The position numbers were made by a program, and so were the translations under genes. From Myxococcales bacterium (GTDB taxonomy: Bacteria; Myxococcota_A; UBA9160; UBA4427), in the NCBI GenBank assembly GCA_022563535.1, contig JADFNE010000011.1, positions 26,476 through 90,475 on the forward strand: DNA of 64,000 nucleotides, given 5' to 3'. The notes beneath the pieces were generated by a model. That model was given only the letters and a program-made list of their open reading frames with translations, made no database searches and had not been told where the DNA came from. How positions within the stretch are numbered: position 1 is the stretch's first letter; the number at the start of each line of letters is the position of its first letter. Positions 38,016 to 46,254 of the stretch are shown in pieces.

Positions 38016-38438
38016 TTAGGGGGCGAAGGCGGCTTCCAGGAAATCGCTGAGTACCAGGCTGAGGGCTGTGTCGATCGCTTCGTCGTCGGCGAGGGCGATG
38101 CTTTTGCAGGGCCCTTCTGGTTTGCCCGCTTTGAAGGGTCCGACAATCGTCACTTCGCCCACGATTTTCACTGTCACGATCACCCGATGACGCCCCCGGG
38201 CGAGATCGAACTGCACCGAGTGGAGGTGTTTGTCGTCGATCCGCGGATCCGACAGTTCGACCGCAAGATGCGCGGCCCCAGCTTCCCGGCTGCCGCGATG
38301 AAAACCCTCGAGGCCTTCTCGCACTCGCTCATGAAGCTCGCCTGCACGCTTCTGAACTCGCCCAAGTTGCTCCAACAATCCCGACTCGCGAGCCCCCAAG
38401 CGCTTACCAATCTCTTCCAACTGGTCTGCCAACGCCAC
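38016..38438 (-). CDS. Unknown 140-residue protein bracketed by inverted repeats
   Basis: No family recognised. The GTG start is well supported by AGGAGG 6 nt upstream. Residues 1-60 are charged and helical (LADQLEEIGKRLGARESGLL; coiled-coil-like). Residues ~65-125 look like a beta-rich domain (HLAVELSDPRIDDKHL; HRVIVTVKIVGEVTIVGPF) followed by a helix (DEAIDTALSLVLSDFLEAAF). Codon use resembles its neighbours. It sits alone between two copies of a ~32-nt inverted repeat. Confidence 0.65.
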   Translation of the reverse strand: MALADQLEEIGKRLGARESGLLEQLGRVQKRAGELHERVREGLEGFHRGSREAGAAHLAVELSDPRIDDKHLHSVQFDLARGRHRVIVTVKIVGEVTIVGPFKAGKPEGPCKSIALADDEAIDTALSLVLSDFLEAAFAP

Positions 38439-38511
38439 GGCACACCTCCTAGTCACGATCTCCGCCCCTCCCAAAAAACAAGGGTCAACTCCGATCCCAC
38501 CTCAGGCCCCC

Positions 38512-38543
38512 CACCCCTCGCCGATTCTGGCGTACCCGAACGA
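38512..38543. repeat. Inverted repeat family A, right copy
   Basis: Reverse complement of the 37975-38007 element (about 31 of 33 positions match): CACCCCTCGCCGATTCTGG then CGTACCCGAACGA. It lies between the start of the unknown small gene and the end of the M23 gene, so the pair flanks ~500 bp. Confidence 0.75.
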
Positions 38544-38575
38544 GAGCCAAACCCATTCAAGGCAAGCCAAAAAAC

Positions 38576-40066
38576 CTAGAGGGCGTTACCCGCAAAGTCC
38601 TGGGTGGGACCGTCGCGCAATCCCAGCAGCAGCTGATCGCGGACGATCTGGAAATCGGCCCATTGCGCGTCCGCGACTGAGCGTTGGACGGGGCGCCCAT
38701 GATTGAGATGGGCGGGGTTCACGTACTTGCCGAACTTCGTGACCCGAAAGCAGACGTGCGGCCCGGTCGCGAGTCCGGTTTGTCCCACGTATCCGATCAC
38801 CTGCTTCTGCTTGACCTTCTGCCCGACCGCGAGATTCGGGTTGAAGGCCGAGAGATGAGCGTAAAAGGAGACGTACCCCCCCGCGTGGCGAATCTTCACG
38901 AGATTTCCGAATCCACCGCTGATGCCCTGAAAGATCACGGTTCCGTCGGCCACGCTCCACAACGGAGTGCCCGTCCGCGCGGCGTAGTCGATGCCGTGAT
39001 GGGGACGCACGACCTTGAGGATGGGGTGATTGCGCGCAGCACTGTAATCGGAGCTGATGCGATTGAACTTCAGTGGAGCCGCGAGATACTCCTGCTCCAC
39101 CGTTTCACCGTCGGGACGGAAGTAGCTCCCGATGCCGTCGAGTTCCTCGAAGTACACCGCAGTGTGTTCACCGATCGAACCCTTGAACTGCGCCGCGAGT
39201 ATGCGTCCGGGACGAACGTAGACCTCGTCGCCGTCTTCCTCGCGGTAGAGCTGCTCGTACAAGATCGTGTAGCCGTCGCCCACCTTGAGTTGCCGAGTGA
39301 AGTCGATATCCCAGGCAAAGATATCCGCAAACGCGCTGGCGAGGACGGGATCGTGGCCCAGGCCTCGAATGCTCTTGTACAGCGAGGTTTGGACCGTGCC
39401 CTGCATCCGAATGACACGCGGTTGTAGCGGGGAGGCTTCACGCGTTACCCGGTAGTCATCTTTCGTGCGCGTCAACACGATGCTCTCGTCTGGGGCGGTG
39501 CGATAGCGAAAGCGAACGAGTTCCCCATCGGCGTCCAGCGTGAGCCTGAAGCCATCGCCGGGCCGCGATTTTCGGAAATCGAACTCCGGTCGAATCTGTT
39601 GATCGATCGTCCGCAACACCTGAGCGGAGACGCCGCGTGCCCGAAGCAATCTCGAAAGCGATTGGCCGGCAGAGAGTTTGCCTTTAATGACAGAGAACTC
39701 TTTGGCGGAAGGGGATGGCTTCGCAGGCTGCATCCCACGCCGAGATGTTGCGGCCGATTTACGGGGCACCATCGCGACGCGGATCGGCTCTGCTTTTGCA
39801 GTCTGAGAATCTTTGCGCGGCACTTCGTCTACAAACGGTCGATGCGGCGGAAGTGAATTGATTTCGATCGGGGCGAATTGTCCGACAGCGCCGGTGCGGT
39901 GAATCTTCTCGACTTCATTCGCTTCGAGGCCCGCACCAGAACTCGTGATCATGACCAGGCCAATCGCCAAGCCGAGCGCAATGGGGATGGAACGCGAAAC
40001 CTCGCGCGTTCGTGTCTTTCGCCGTAGCCCTATGGGCAACCCCAATGGTCTAGGGGGAGGGTGCAT
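38576..40066 (-). CDS. M23 (LytM) family envelope protein with altered zinc motif
   Basis: 496 residues. A membrane anchor/signal segment at ~27-45 (PIALGLAIGLVMI) is followed by an OapA/LysM-like periplasmic region (~120-200), a linker domain (~240-340) and a C-terminal M23 beta-domain (~360-470). In the M23 domain HHGIDYAARTGTP supplies the HxxxD ligands and FYAHL the next histidine. The final HxH is HVC (H437, C439), so the last zinc ligand is Cys. It probably cuts peptidoglycan cross-links or, if inactive, activates an amidase as EnvC/NlpD do. Start supported by AAGGAG 7 nt upstream. Confidence 0.88.
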   Translation of the reverse strand: MHPPPRPLGLPIGLRRKTRTREVSRSIPIALGLAIGLVMITSSGAGLEANEVEKIHRTGAVGQFAPIEINSLPPHRPFVDEVPRKDSQTAKAEPIRVAMVPRKSAATSRRGMQPAKPSPSAKEFSVIKGKLSAGQSLSRLLRARGVSAQVLRTIDQQIRPEFDFRKSRPGDGFRLTLDADGELVRFRYRTAPDESIVLTRTKDDYRVTREASPLQPRVIRMQGTVQTSLYKSIRGLGHDPVLASAFADIFAWDIDFTRQLKVGDGYTILYEQLYREEDGDEVYVRPGRILAAQFKGSIGEHTAVYFEELDGIGSYFRPDGETVEQEYLAAPLKFNRISSDYSAARNHPILKVVRPHHGIDYAARTGTPLWSVADGTVIFQGISGGFGNLVKIRHAGGYVSFYAHLSAFNPNLAVGQKVKQKQVIGYVGQTGLATGPHVCFRVTKFGKYVNPAHLNHGRPVQRSVADAQWADFQIVRDQLLLGLRDGPTQDFAGNAL

Positions 40067-40189
40067 CGGGGTCTCCTTGGGGGACCGATTCCGGCGCTAC
40101 AAGTAGCCTTCAATACGCACCTGTGCACACAAATACGCGCCCAATTTCCATAAATTGTCCGACGAGGATTTCGAGATGAATCGAGCAGA

Positions 40190-40209
40190 AATATTCCCTA
40201 GGGAATATT
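40190..40209. promoter_or_regulatory. Perfect 20-bp palindrome between aminotransferase and M23 genes
   Basis: AATATTCCCT and its exact complement AGGGAATATT abut with no spacer, ending at the aminotransferase stop codon and ~125 nt upstream of the M23 start. Length and symmetry suit a dimeric regulator operator. A terminator is less likely because there is no loop beyond the palindrome centre and no T-run. Confidence 0.45.
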
Positions 40210-41570
40210 CAGTTCAACTCTTGGATTGCCTTGTGCACGATCTCGAACAAGGGCTCGACGTCATCGGTTTCGAGACATGAAAATGCGACTCGAAGATCGT
40301 GCTTTCCGGTCGCAATCAGCCCCACCCCGTGTTCGTCCAGCAAGTGAAGGCGCAGTCGTTCGGCCTCGACACCCTTCACCTCGATCAGCATGAAGTAGCC
40401 GCTGTTAAAGGGATAAACCCTCCAGCTCTCGCTGTAGCGTGGCGCCCGCGCCACCTCGTACACCCGACTCGCACGGGCACACAGCACGTCCAACTTCAGC
40501 TGGCGCTCGGCGGCGATGTCACTCGACCCGAGCGCATTTTGAACCAGCGTTTGAGAAAGCTGGGAGGCATTCGACACGCCGGCCCGGATCATGCCCCGCA
40601 CCTTGGCTTCCAAAACCGCGCAGGCCTCCGCTGCACCACTGCTGCGGCCAGGTCCAAAGGTGATGAAGCCGCAGCGCAGTCCCCAGACGAACAGTTCCTT
40701 GGTGGCTCCGTCGAGCTTCACCGCCAGGATGTTGGGGTGACAATTGGTGAGCAGACCAAACAAGGATTCGGTCATCGACTCCCCACCCAGGTGATAGAAG
40801 AGTCCGAAATAGGCGTCGTCCGCGAGGACCACGAGCTTGGTTCCGCGCTCCGCCTGACCCACCAGCGCGTTGACGATCCCCTCCCCCTCCGCGCAGGTCG
40901 GCATGTAGCCCGTCGGGTTGTTGGGAAAATTCAACAACACGATCAGCTTGTCGCGACCGGCAGCGTTGCGCTCGAGACTCTGCGCAAACCCGGGGACGTT
41001 GAACCCCTCTCCGTCAAAGAAGGGGAAGGTCTCGATCTTTGCACCAAAGTGATTTTCGAAACAGAGGCGATAGTTACCCCACAGCTTGTCGGGCAACAGC
41101 AGCACGTCGCCCGGGTCCGTAAACATCTCGGCCGCGAGTCCGAGACCGTGAGTGATTGCGCTGGTGGTGATCGGCTGGCCAAACGTCTTGCCCGCGAGGC
41201 TCGGATTTTCGGCCAGGAGTTTTTCGCGCCAGCGCTCGCGCAAACCCGGCTGCCCAGCCGGTGGGGCGTAGGGGTAGACATCCTTGGCCGGAAGGGACGA
41301 AAGGTGCTGGTTGATTGAATCCAGGAACATCGGGCCCCCACCCTCGGTGGCGATCCCAATGGTTGCGTTGAATCGATGTGCCTTGGCCTTGGCCTCTGCG
41401 GACTGGCTGAGGATCCCCTTCGGAAAATAGGCGCGCTGTCCGTAGCTGGACAGCATGGCGTAAATTTCGGGGGCGCTCTTCTCTAGCTCTTCGTTCAACT
41501 CAGCGGCAATGGAGTTCAATTTTTGCTCTGATGAGACGGTCTCGTTTACCGCAGTTTTTTCGCTGCTCAT
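40209..41570 (-). CDS. Class I/II PLP-dependent aminotransferase
   Basis: 453 residues, fold type I. It shows YAPPAGQPGLRERW near the start, the Asn of LLNFPNNPTGYMPT, ADDAYFGLFY, the PLP-lysine in DGATKELFVWGLR, and the C-terminal substrate arginine region (LRVAFSCLE). It resembles aromatic/aspartate aminotransferases, but the amino donor cannot be named. The first ~45 residues are an extra helical segment. The acetyltransferase gene lies 36 nt upstream in the same direction, so the two may be cotranscribed. Confidence 0.85.
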   Translation of the reverse strand: MSSEKTAVNETVSSEQKLNSIAAELNEELEKSAPEIYAMLSSYGQRAYFPKGILSQSAEAKAKAHRFNATIGIATEGGGPMFLDSINQHLSSLPAKDVYPYAPPAGQPGLRERWREKLLAENPSLAGKTFGQPITTSAITHGLGLAAEMFTDPGDVLLLPDKLWGNYRLCFENHFGAKIETFPFFDGEGFNVPGFAQSLERNAAGRDKLIVLLNFPNNPTGYMPTCAEGEGIVNALVGQAERGTKLVVLADDAYFGLFYHLGGESMTESLFGLLTNCHPNILAVKLDGATKELFVWGLRCGFITFGPGRSSGAAEACAVLEAKVRGMIRAGVSNASQLSQTLVQNALGSSDIAAERQLKLDVLCARASRVYEVARAPRYSESWRVYPFNSGYFMLIEVKGVEAERLRLHLLDEHGVGLIATGKHDLRVAFSCLETDDVEPLFEIVHKAIQELN

Positions 41571-41606
41571 CCGGGGGCTTCCTTGCTGGAGTGTCGGCCG
41601 TGGAAC

Positions 41607-42128
41607 CTACATCCGCAGGTGCAGAACGTCCATAAGATCGGCAAAGCCCCGCGCCCGCCAGAACCCCTGGCCCTCCGGGTTTTCGTGCGCGACATGAACT
41701 TCGACGCGTGCGACTCCCGACGCGCGGATCCAGTCGAGGCTCGCGTCCACCAACACCCCCGCGATCCCGCGTCGGCGCTCCGATTCCCGCACGCCGAGGT
41801 CGGTGATCTCCGCGCGCTCGGTCTCGCGCAGAATCGGCGGCGACTGATCGATGCGCACAATCAGCATTCCGGGAAGGTCGCCGAACTCGTCGTATACGAG
41901 GATCTGGGCGTCGGGATCGCGCTGTATCGCTCGCAGCAGTTCCCCCAAGGCGTCTTCCCCATCGGGACTCATGCTGAACAGGGGGTCGATCCCTCGATGA
42001 TGGTCGGTAATGGCCGTCCACAGCGCAGCCACCCGGTCGAGATCCTTGGCCCCGGCCGAGCGCACGCACTCGGCTCGGGCGCGGCCCTTATGCTGCACGT
42101 TGTCAGCGGTTTCTTTTTCAGCGGTCAA
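41607..42128 (-). CDS. GNAT-family N-acetyltransferase
   Basis: 173 residues. The acetyl-CoA binding motif A is ITDLGVRESERRRGIAGVLV (R/Q-x-x-G-x-G/A type) and motif B is VHVAHENPEGQGFWRARGF. The N-terminal half is less conserved. The acceptor is unknown. The N-terminal ~20 residues are charged and may be over-called. It is 6 nt downstream of the secreted-protein gene and upstream of the aminotransferase. Confidence 0.8.
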   Translation of the reverse strand: MTAEKETADNVQHKGRARAECVRSAGAKDLDRVAALWTAITDHHRGIDPLFSMSPDGEDALGELLRAIQRDPDAQILVYDEFGDLPGMLIVRIDQSPPILRETERAEITDLGVRESERRRGIAGVLVDASLDWIRASGVARVEVHVAHENPEGQGFWRARGFADLMDVLHLRM

Positions 42129-42134
42129 CGTCGA

Positions 42135-42896
42135 CTACTTCCATTTTTTCTGGGTTTCCTTCGGATTCGCAAATTTGATCGATCCCGAACGCAGCATGAT
42201 AAATGATCCGGTCTGGACGCCATCCCGAGAAAAACTCCCGGAAAGCCTCCCGGGAGCAGCCGGGTCCACGCTGATCCCCGCAGCACTGCGGTACTCCGTG
42301 ATTCCGTCGAGGGGGACGCTGCGCGCGCTGCTCATTTGGTCGATGCGGCGAAAAATTGGTTGCTTCACAGGATCTTCTATCTCCCAGGTCTCGCTGTAGC
42401 CGATGACCGATGCCGATGTCTGGTTGAGCGTCCCACTCGAGCGGAAGCCGCTGGTGGGATCCCCCCGCAGACTCTTCGAACGCGTCCATTGTGGATTGAC
42501 CGCCAGGCCCGCGGCGATTTCCTCGAGTTGGGCCGCATTGGGTTGCCAGGCCCCCGCCGATCGGATCGATCGCCCGCTCGCGAGCAACTCCTGGCGCCCG
42601 CGATCGTCGTCGAACAAGACCACTGGATACTCGGTCCACAGCAGCCGCGATCCCCGGTAGTCGAATGTCCAGACCTTGTCTTCCCACTGCTCGCCATCGG
42701 CCGCCCCCCCTGTGGTGTCGCGGTAGTGGACGACGATGTACCAGGTACCCAACAGATCAAATTTCTGGGGTTCGCTCGACTTGCCCGGGGCAGCAAGGCT
42801 CCCCGAGCCGATCAGGACCAGCGCCGTCAACGCGAATGCCAAGCCCCGGCATTGCGGAAATCTGCGCTGGGTGCTGTGGGCGCGGCTGCGGCGCAT
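42135..42896 (-). CDS. Secreted protein of unknown function
   Basis: 253 residues. The ATG at 42896 is chosen because GAGGGGAA lies just upstream and it yields a clear Sec signal peptide: basic start, hydrophobic GLAFALTALVLIGSGSL, then AAP. The mature part is beta-rich with Trp/Tyr-containing strands (FDLLGTWYIVVHYRDTTGG; WTFDYRGSRLLWTEYPVVLF), reminiscent of a lipocalin-like barrel. That resemblance is only visual and no family is recognised. It is followed by the GNAT gene 6 nt later. Confidence 0.65.
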   Translation of the reverse strand: MRRSRAHSTQRRFPQCRGLAFALTALVLIGSGSLAAPGKSSEPQKFDLLGTWYIVVHYRDTTGGAADGEQWEDKVWTFDYRGSRLLWTEYPVVLFDDDRGRQELLASGRSIRSAGAWQPNAAQLEEIAAGLAVNPQWTRSKSLRGDPTSGFRSSGTLNQTSASVIGYSETWEIEDPVKQPIFRRIDQMSSARSVPLDGITEYRSAAGISVDPAAPGRLSGSFSRDGVQTGSFIMLRSGSIKFANPKETQKKWK

Positions 42897-43306
42897 CGTT
42901 TCCCCTCGCTGATCGACTTGGGCGGGGTGCCCGAAATTGAAAGCGCACCGTGAGCGATCGCTCAGCAACTTTGGCAGAGCGATCGCGCACCAGCAACGAA
43001 GCACGATATGCGGGTGACACATCAAAGCCACAGCGATGCGGAATTAATTTTCCAACTATGAGAGGAAACCGGCGCCTCTGCTAGCTTCCCATATTGGCAG
43101 CCGCGTGTCGGTGTTGTGGGGCCGATTCGAGATCTTCCACGTTTTGCAATGACTTACAGAGCCTTCTGCCGGAGGGCGCCGATTTCTCACATTTGGCACG
43201 CAGCTTGCGCATCTGTTGCGTGGAGCATTGTGTTTAAATCACGACCCCGACGAGCGGAAACACTTCAGCGGATTCAGGGGAATGTTCTCGGATAGGCAGG
43301 GCGGCA
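42897..43306. other. 410-nt divergent intergenic region
   Basis: It separates the minus-strand secreted-protein gene from the plus-strand signalling cluster. It contains a near-consensus sigma-54 promoter (listed separately) and a small dyad TTTCC-N11-GGAAA at 43048-43068 that could serve as an activator site. No gene is apparent. Confidence 0.6.
43194..43208 (+). promoter_or_regulatory. Sigma-54 (-24/-12) promoter
   Basis: TGGCACG-N4-TTGC with GG and GC exactly 10 nt apart matches the sigma-54 consensus at every core position. Transcription would begin near 43220, giving a ~90-nt leader for the AAA+/kinase fusion gene at 43307. Confidence 0.85.
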
Positions 43307-45493
43307 ATGGGGACTTCTTCGACATTGTGGATCATCCACAGGAACGCTCAACAGCGGGCTGCGCTCGCTCGCATCGCCGGTGCGGGGGACAACACCTTCC
43401 TGGGCGAGCCCTCCGATGAGCTGTTTGCGGCGGCGACTGCCGCCAACGTAGTCCTGCTCGCCCCTTCGGGCGACTTCGAGAGCGAGCTCGAGTTCGTGCA
43501 CCGGTTCAGTCCGCGCTTGCGGGGCTGTACCTGGATCGTGCTCCCCCAGGCTTCCGACCTCGCCGAGGCGCGCCGACTGTTCGACAACTTGCCCGCGACG
43601 TTCCTGAAGTTTCCGCCCCAGCCCGATCGCCTGCGCAAATGCATTGCGGACGCAGAACATCGCCGCAGCGCAGGTTCACTTTCTCGACGTCGCGGCCGCG
43701 ATCTGCTGGCCGCTCGGTTTTCCCGCTGGTTCATGGAGCTCGAGCTGCCGGACCTGCTGCGTGCCCTCGATCCAAAGCTCTGTCATCTCCCATTGCTGAT
43801 CCGAGGAGAAGCGGGAACCGGGCGCGGTCTGGTCGCGAGGTACGTTCACGCGTTTGGCAGTACGGATGCTTCGGGCCTGCTGCACGTCCCCTGTGCCGGA
43901 GTGTCGAGTGAGCGCGAGTTGCTCGAGTTGATCGGCGAAGCGGGATCCGACCACAGCTGGAACCGCACGATCTGGCTCGAGGACGTCGACCGTCTGCCCG
44001 AGACCCTGCAGCTGCGGGTGCGGGATTGGATTGACTACGGCCTCCCCGAGGCGGTACTTCGAACGACCCGGGTGCGGTTCATCGCGTCGGCCCAGGACGA
44101 GCGAGACTATGGCTACCGCGACCTGTCGAGCGAGGACGATTTCGAGGCAGAAGCAAACCTGCCGCGCTTGAACCGCGGACTCGCCACGGCTCTCTCCGGG
44201 CTCGTCGTCTCACTCCCTTCCCTGCGCGAAAGAATCGAGTGCATCGTCAAATTTGTCGCGAACGCTTCCATTGCCTGGTCGGCCTCCCAGGGCGAGCGGC
44301 ATCGCAGCTTTGGCGACGGGGCACTGCAAGAACTCGCCAGCTATCCCTGGCCCGGCAACATGGCTCAGCTCGAGTCGGTGGTGCATCGCAGCCTCTCGCA
44401 TTCGAGCGCCAATCCCCTCGAGCCCCATCATCTGCGCTTCAGCGGCGACGCCCAGTTGCTCGCCGAATCCGAACTCCCCAGCGCAGAATTCGTCGACGAT
44501 CCAACTCCCGAAGTCGAGCTGGAACCTGTTCAGCCCGCTGCTGAATCGGTAGCTGAGCCTGTTGCTGCGTTGAAACCTGTTGTTGTGTCAGGTGCTGTGT
44601 CAGATGCTGAGCCAGTTGTCGAGCCGTCTGTCCAGCCGATCGCCCCAGCGTCGAGCGCGAACGACGAGTCCATTCCCGAGGACTTCGCCCGGCCACGGCC
44701 AGCTGAGATCTGGTCCGATTCCTCTGTTCCTCACGAAGCGGGCGAACCGCACGAGGCCGATCCAGCACCCGACACGCAGCGGTTGGACTCCACGGTGACG
44801 GGGTTCGACAATGACGGCCTGCGACGCCTGGTCGGCGCCCTGGCCCACGAAGTTCGCAATCCCCTGGTGTCGATCCGGACGTTTTCCGAACTCTTGCCGG
44901 ATCACTACAGAGACGAAGAGTTTCGCACTCGCTTCGCGGAACTGGTCCGCGCGGATGTCCTGCAAATCGAAAAGGTCGTGACCCGCTTGCAGGATCTTTC
45001 GCAACTCGCTCCCGCGAAACGCGTGCCCATCGATCTCCCCACCTCGCTCGAGCGCGCCCTCGACCGTCACACGGAACTGATCCAGGAGCGACACCTGTTG
45101 GTGTTGAAGGAGCTCGACCGCAACCAGCCCTTCGTGATGGCGGATGAAACCCAACTCGACCGGGCATTCAGCGGGCTGTTCGAAACGGCCCTGTCGATGG
45201 TGCCCGAACGCGGCGATTTTTATCTCGCATCAAAACACAACGCCCAGGGCCACGGCGGCGCGCCGATCGTTCGCGTCCTGCTGCGCTACCACAACCCGAG
45301 CATCGGCCGCCCCCTCAGCGACATTCTCGAAGACGACGGCTTTCGCATCGAGGGAATCACCCCGACAGAAACCGCGCTCGAGTTCTTGATCGCCGAAATG
45401 ATCATCAAGGGTCAGGGGGGAACCATGACCCTCGACAGTACTGACGGCCAGGAAACCGTGATCGTGATCGACCTTCCCGCAGTACCCGACTGA
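43307..45493 (+). CDS. Receiver-like + degenerate sigma-54-activator AAA+ + histidine-kinase-like fusion protein
   Basis: 728 residues with an architecture I do not recognise. Residues 1-120 have a receiver-like fold pattern (NVVLLAPSGD; TFLKFPPQPDRL) without the acidic pocket. Residues ~135-375 follow an NtrC AAA+ domain: GEAGTGRGLVARYVH (Walker A Lys replaced by Arg173), TIWLEDVDRLP, RFIASAQDE, LPSLRERIE, YPWPGNMAQLES. The sigma-54-contacting GAFTGA loop is missing. A Pro/Val/Glu-rich linker (~380-500) leads to a HisKA box with an intact His514 (LAHEVRNPLVSIRTFSELL). The C-terminal HATPase-like region has lost the N box and the DxGxG box. Probably a non-catalytic regulator or phospho-acceptor scaffold, itself sigma-54-transcribed. 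Confidence 0.8.
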   Translation: MGTSSTLWIIHRNAQQRAALARIAGAGDNTFLGEPSDELFAAATAANVVLLAPSGDFESELEFVHRFSPRLRGCTWIVLPQASDLAEARRLFDNLPATFLKFPPQPDRLRKCIADAEHRRSAGSLSRRRGRDLLAARFSRWFMELELPDLLRALDPKLCHLPLLIRGEAGTGRGLVARYVHAFGSTDASGLLHVPCAGVSSERELLELIGEAGSDHSWNRTIWLEDVDRLPETLQLRVRDWIDYGLPEAVLRTTRVRFIASAQDERDYGYRDLSSEDDFEAEANLPRLNRGLATALSGLVVSLPSLRERIECIVKFVANASIAWSASQGERHRSFGDGALQELASYPWPGNMAQLESVVHRSLSHSSANPLEPHHLRFSGDAQLLAESELPSAEFVDDPTPEVELEPVQPAAESVAEPVAALKPVVVSGAVSDAEPVVEPSVQPIAPASSANDESIPEDFARPRPAEIWSDSSVPHEAGEPHEADPAPDTQRLDSTVTGFDNDGLRRLVGALAHEVRNPLVSIRTFSELLPDHYRDEEFRTRFAELVRADVLQIEKVVTRLQDLSQLAPAKRVPIDLPTSLERALDRHTELIQERHLLVLKELDRNQPFVMADETQLDRAFSGLFETALSMVPERGDFYLASKHNAQGHGGAPIVRVLLRYHNPSIGRPLSDILEDDGFRIEGITPTETALEFLIAEMIIKGQGGTMTLDSTDGQETVIVIDLPAVPD

Positions 45494-45529
45494 ACCCGGC
45501 ACCCTGATTCAACTTCGCGGATCTTTTTC

Positions 45530-45553
45530 TTGCTCAGTAGAAACTCTGAGCAA
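45530..45553. other. 8-bp perfect inverted repeat downstream of the fusion gene
   Basis: TTGCTCAG and CTGAGCAA flank an 8-nt loop, ~37 nt after the fusion-gene stop. No T-run follows on the plus strand, so it may be an operator or processing hairpin ahead of the next receiver gene. Confidence 0.4.
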
Positions 45554-45735
45554 CGATCGATGTCTTTACTTTCGAGATGCGGAGAACATGCGAGGCGGCA
45601 GCCGTTCTCGGGCCAACACAGACCGATCGCTCGGAGAGCCGGATCAACTCTCAAGATTTCGTGTGTTGTTCCGACCACAGAAAGTAATTCAGAACTCAAT
45701 ATCAGAGAAAAGTCCTATTGGTCGAGTCCTGATAA

Positions 45736-46254
45736 TTGAGGAGAGATCCTCTGATTTCTACAGCCAGTACAGAACCGAGCGATGAAAGTGAGTCTCCTGC
45801 GCGGCGAAGCCGGCGGCTCAACATTCTGCACGTCGAGGACAACGTCGAAGAAGTCACGCTGACCCGACATCTGCTCTCCCGGAACGACGACATCCAATAC
45901 GACGTCAAGAACGCCCCCGGTCTCAATGTCGCGGCACAGCACCTGAGCCACATCACCTACGACGCAATGCTGCTGGACCTCAATCTCGGTGACGGCGAGG
46001 GGGTCTACACCTTGTTGTGGGCTGCTCCATTCATGTCCAAGCTGCCGGTGATTGTTCTTTCGGGCTCGGACAACGAACGCTTGCGCGACGCGGCGCTCAA
46101 CGTTGGGGCACAGGACTACCTGGTCAAAGGCAGCTTCAGTCGCGAGTCGCTTTCGGAGGCCATCATCAAGGCGATCGAAAACCATCAACGAGCCGGAGAG
46201 GGAAGGCTATCGACTGCGACCGAAGATGAGTCGCAGCGGGAGGCACTACCATGA
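45736..46254 (+). CDS. Stand-alone receiver (response regulator) with non-canonical start
   Basis: About 170 residues: receiver domain from ~27 to 150 with HVEDN, phospho-Asp in AMLLDLNLGDGEG, IVLSGS and the Lys of DYLVKG. No output domain follows. A TAA immediately precedes the frame, and there is no ATG or GTG before the receiver begins. The only near-standard start is a TTG at 45736 that precedes the Shine-Dalgarno. AGGAGA (45739-45744) ideally positions CTG (45751) or ATT (45754), so a rare start codon is likely. It overlaps the next gene by 4 nt. Confidence 0.8.
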   Translation: MRRDPLISTASTEPSDESESPARRSRRLNILHVEDNVEEVTLTRHLLSRNDDIQYDVKNAPGLNVAAQHLSHITYDAMLLDLNLGDGEGVYTLLWAAPFMSKLPVIVLSGSDNERLRDAALNVGAQDYLVKGSFSRESLSEAIIKAIENHQRAGEGRLSTATEDESQREALP

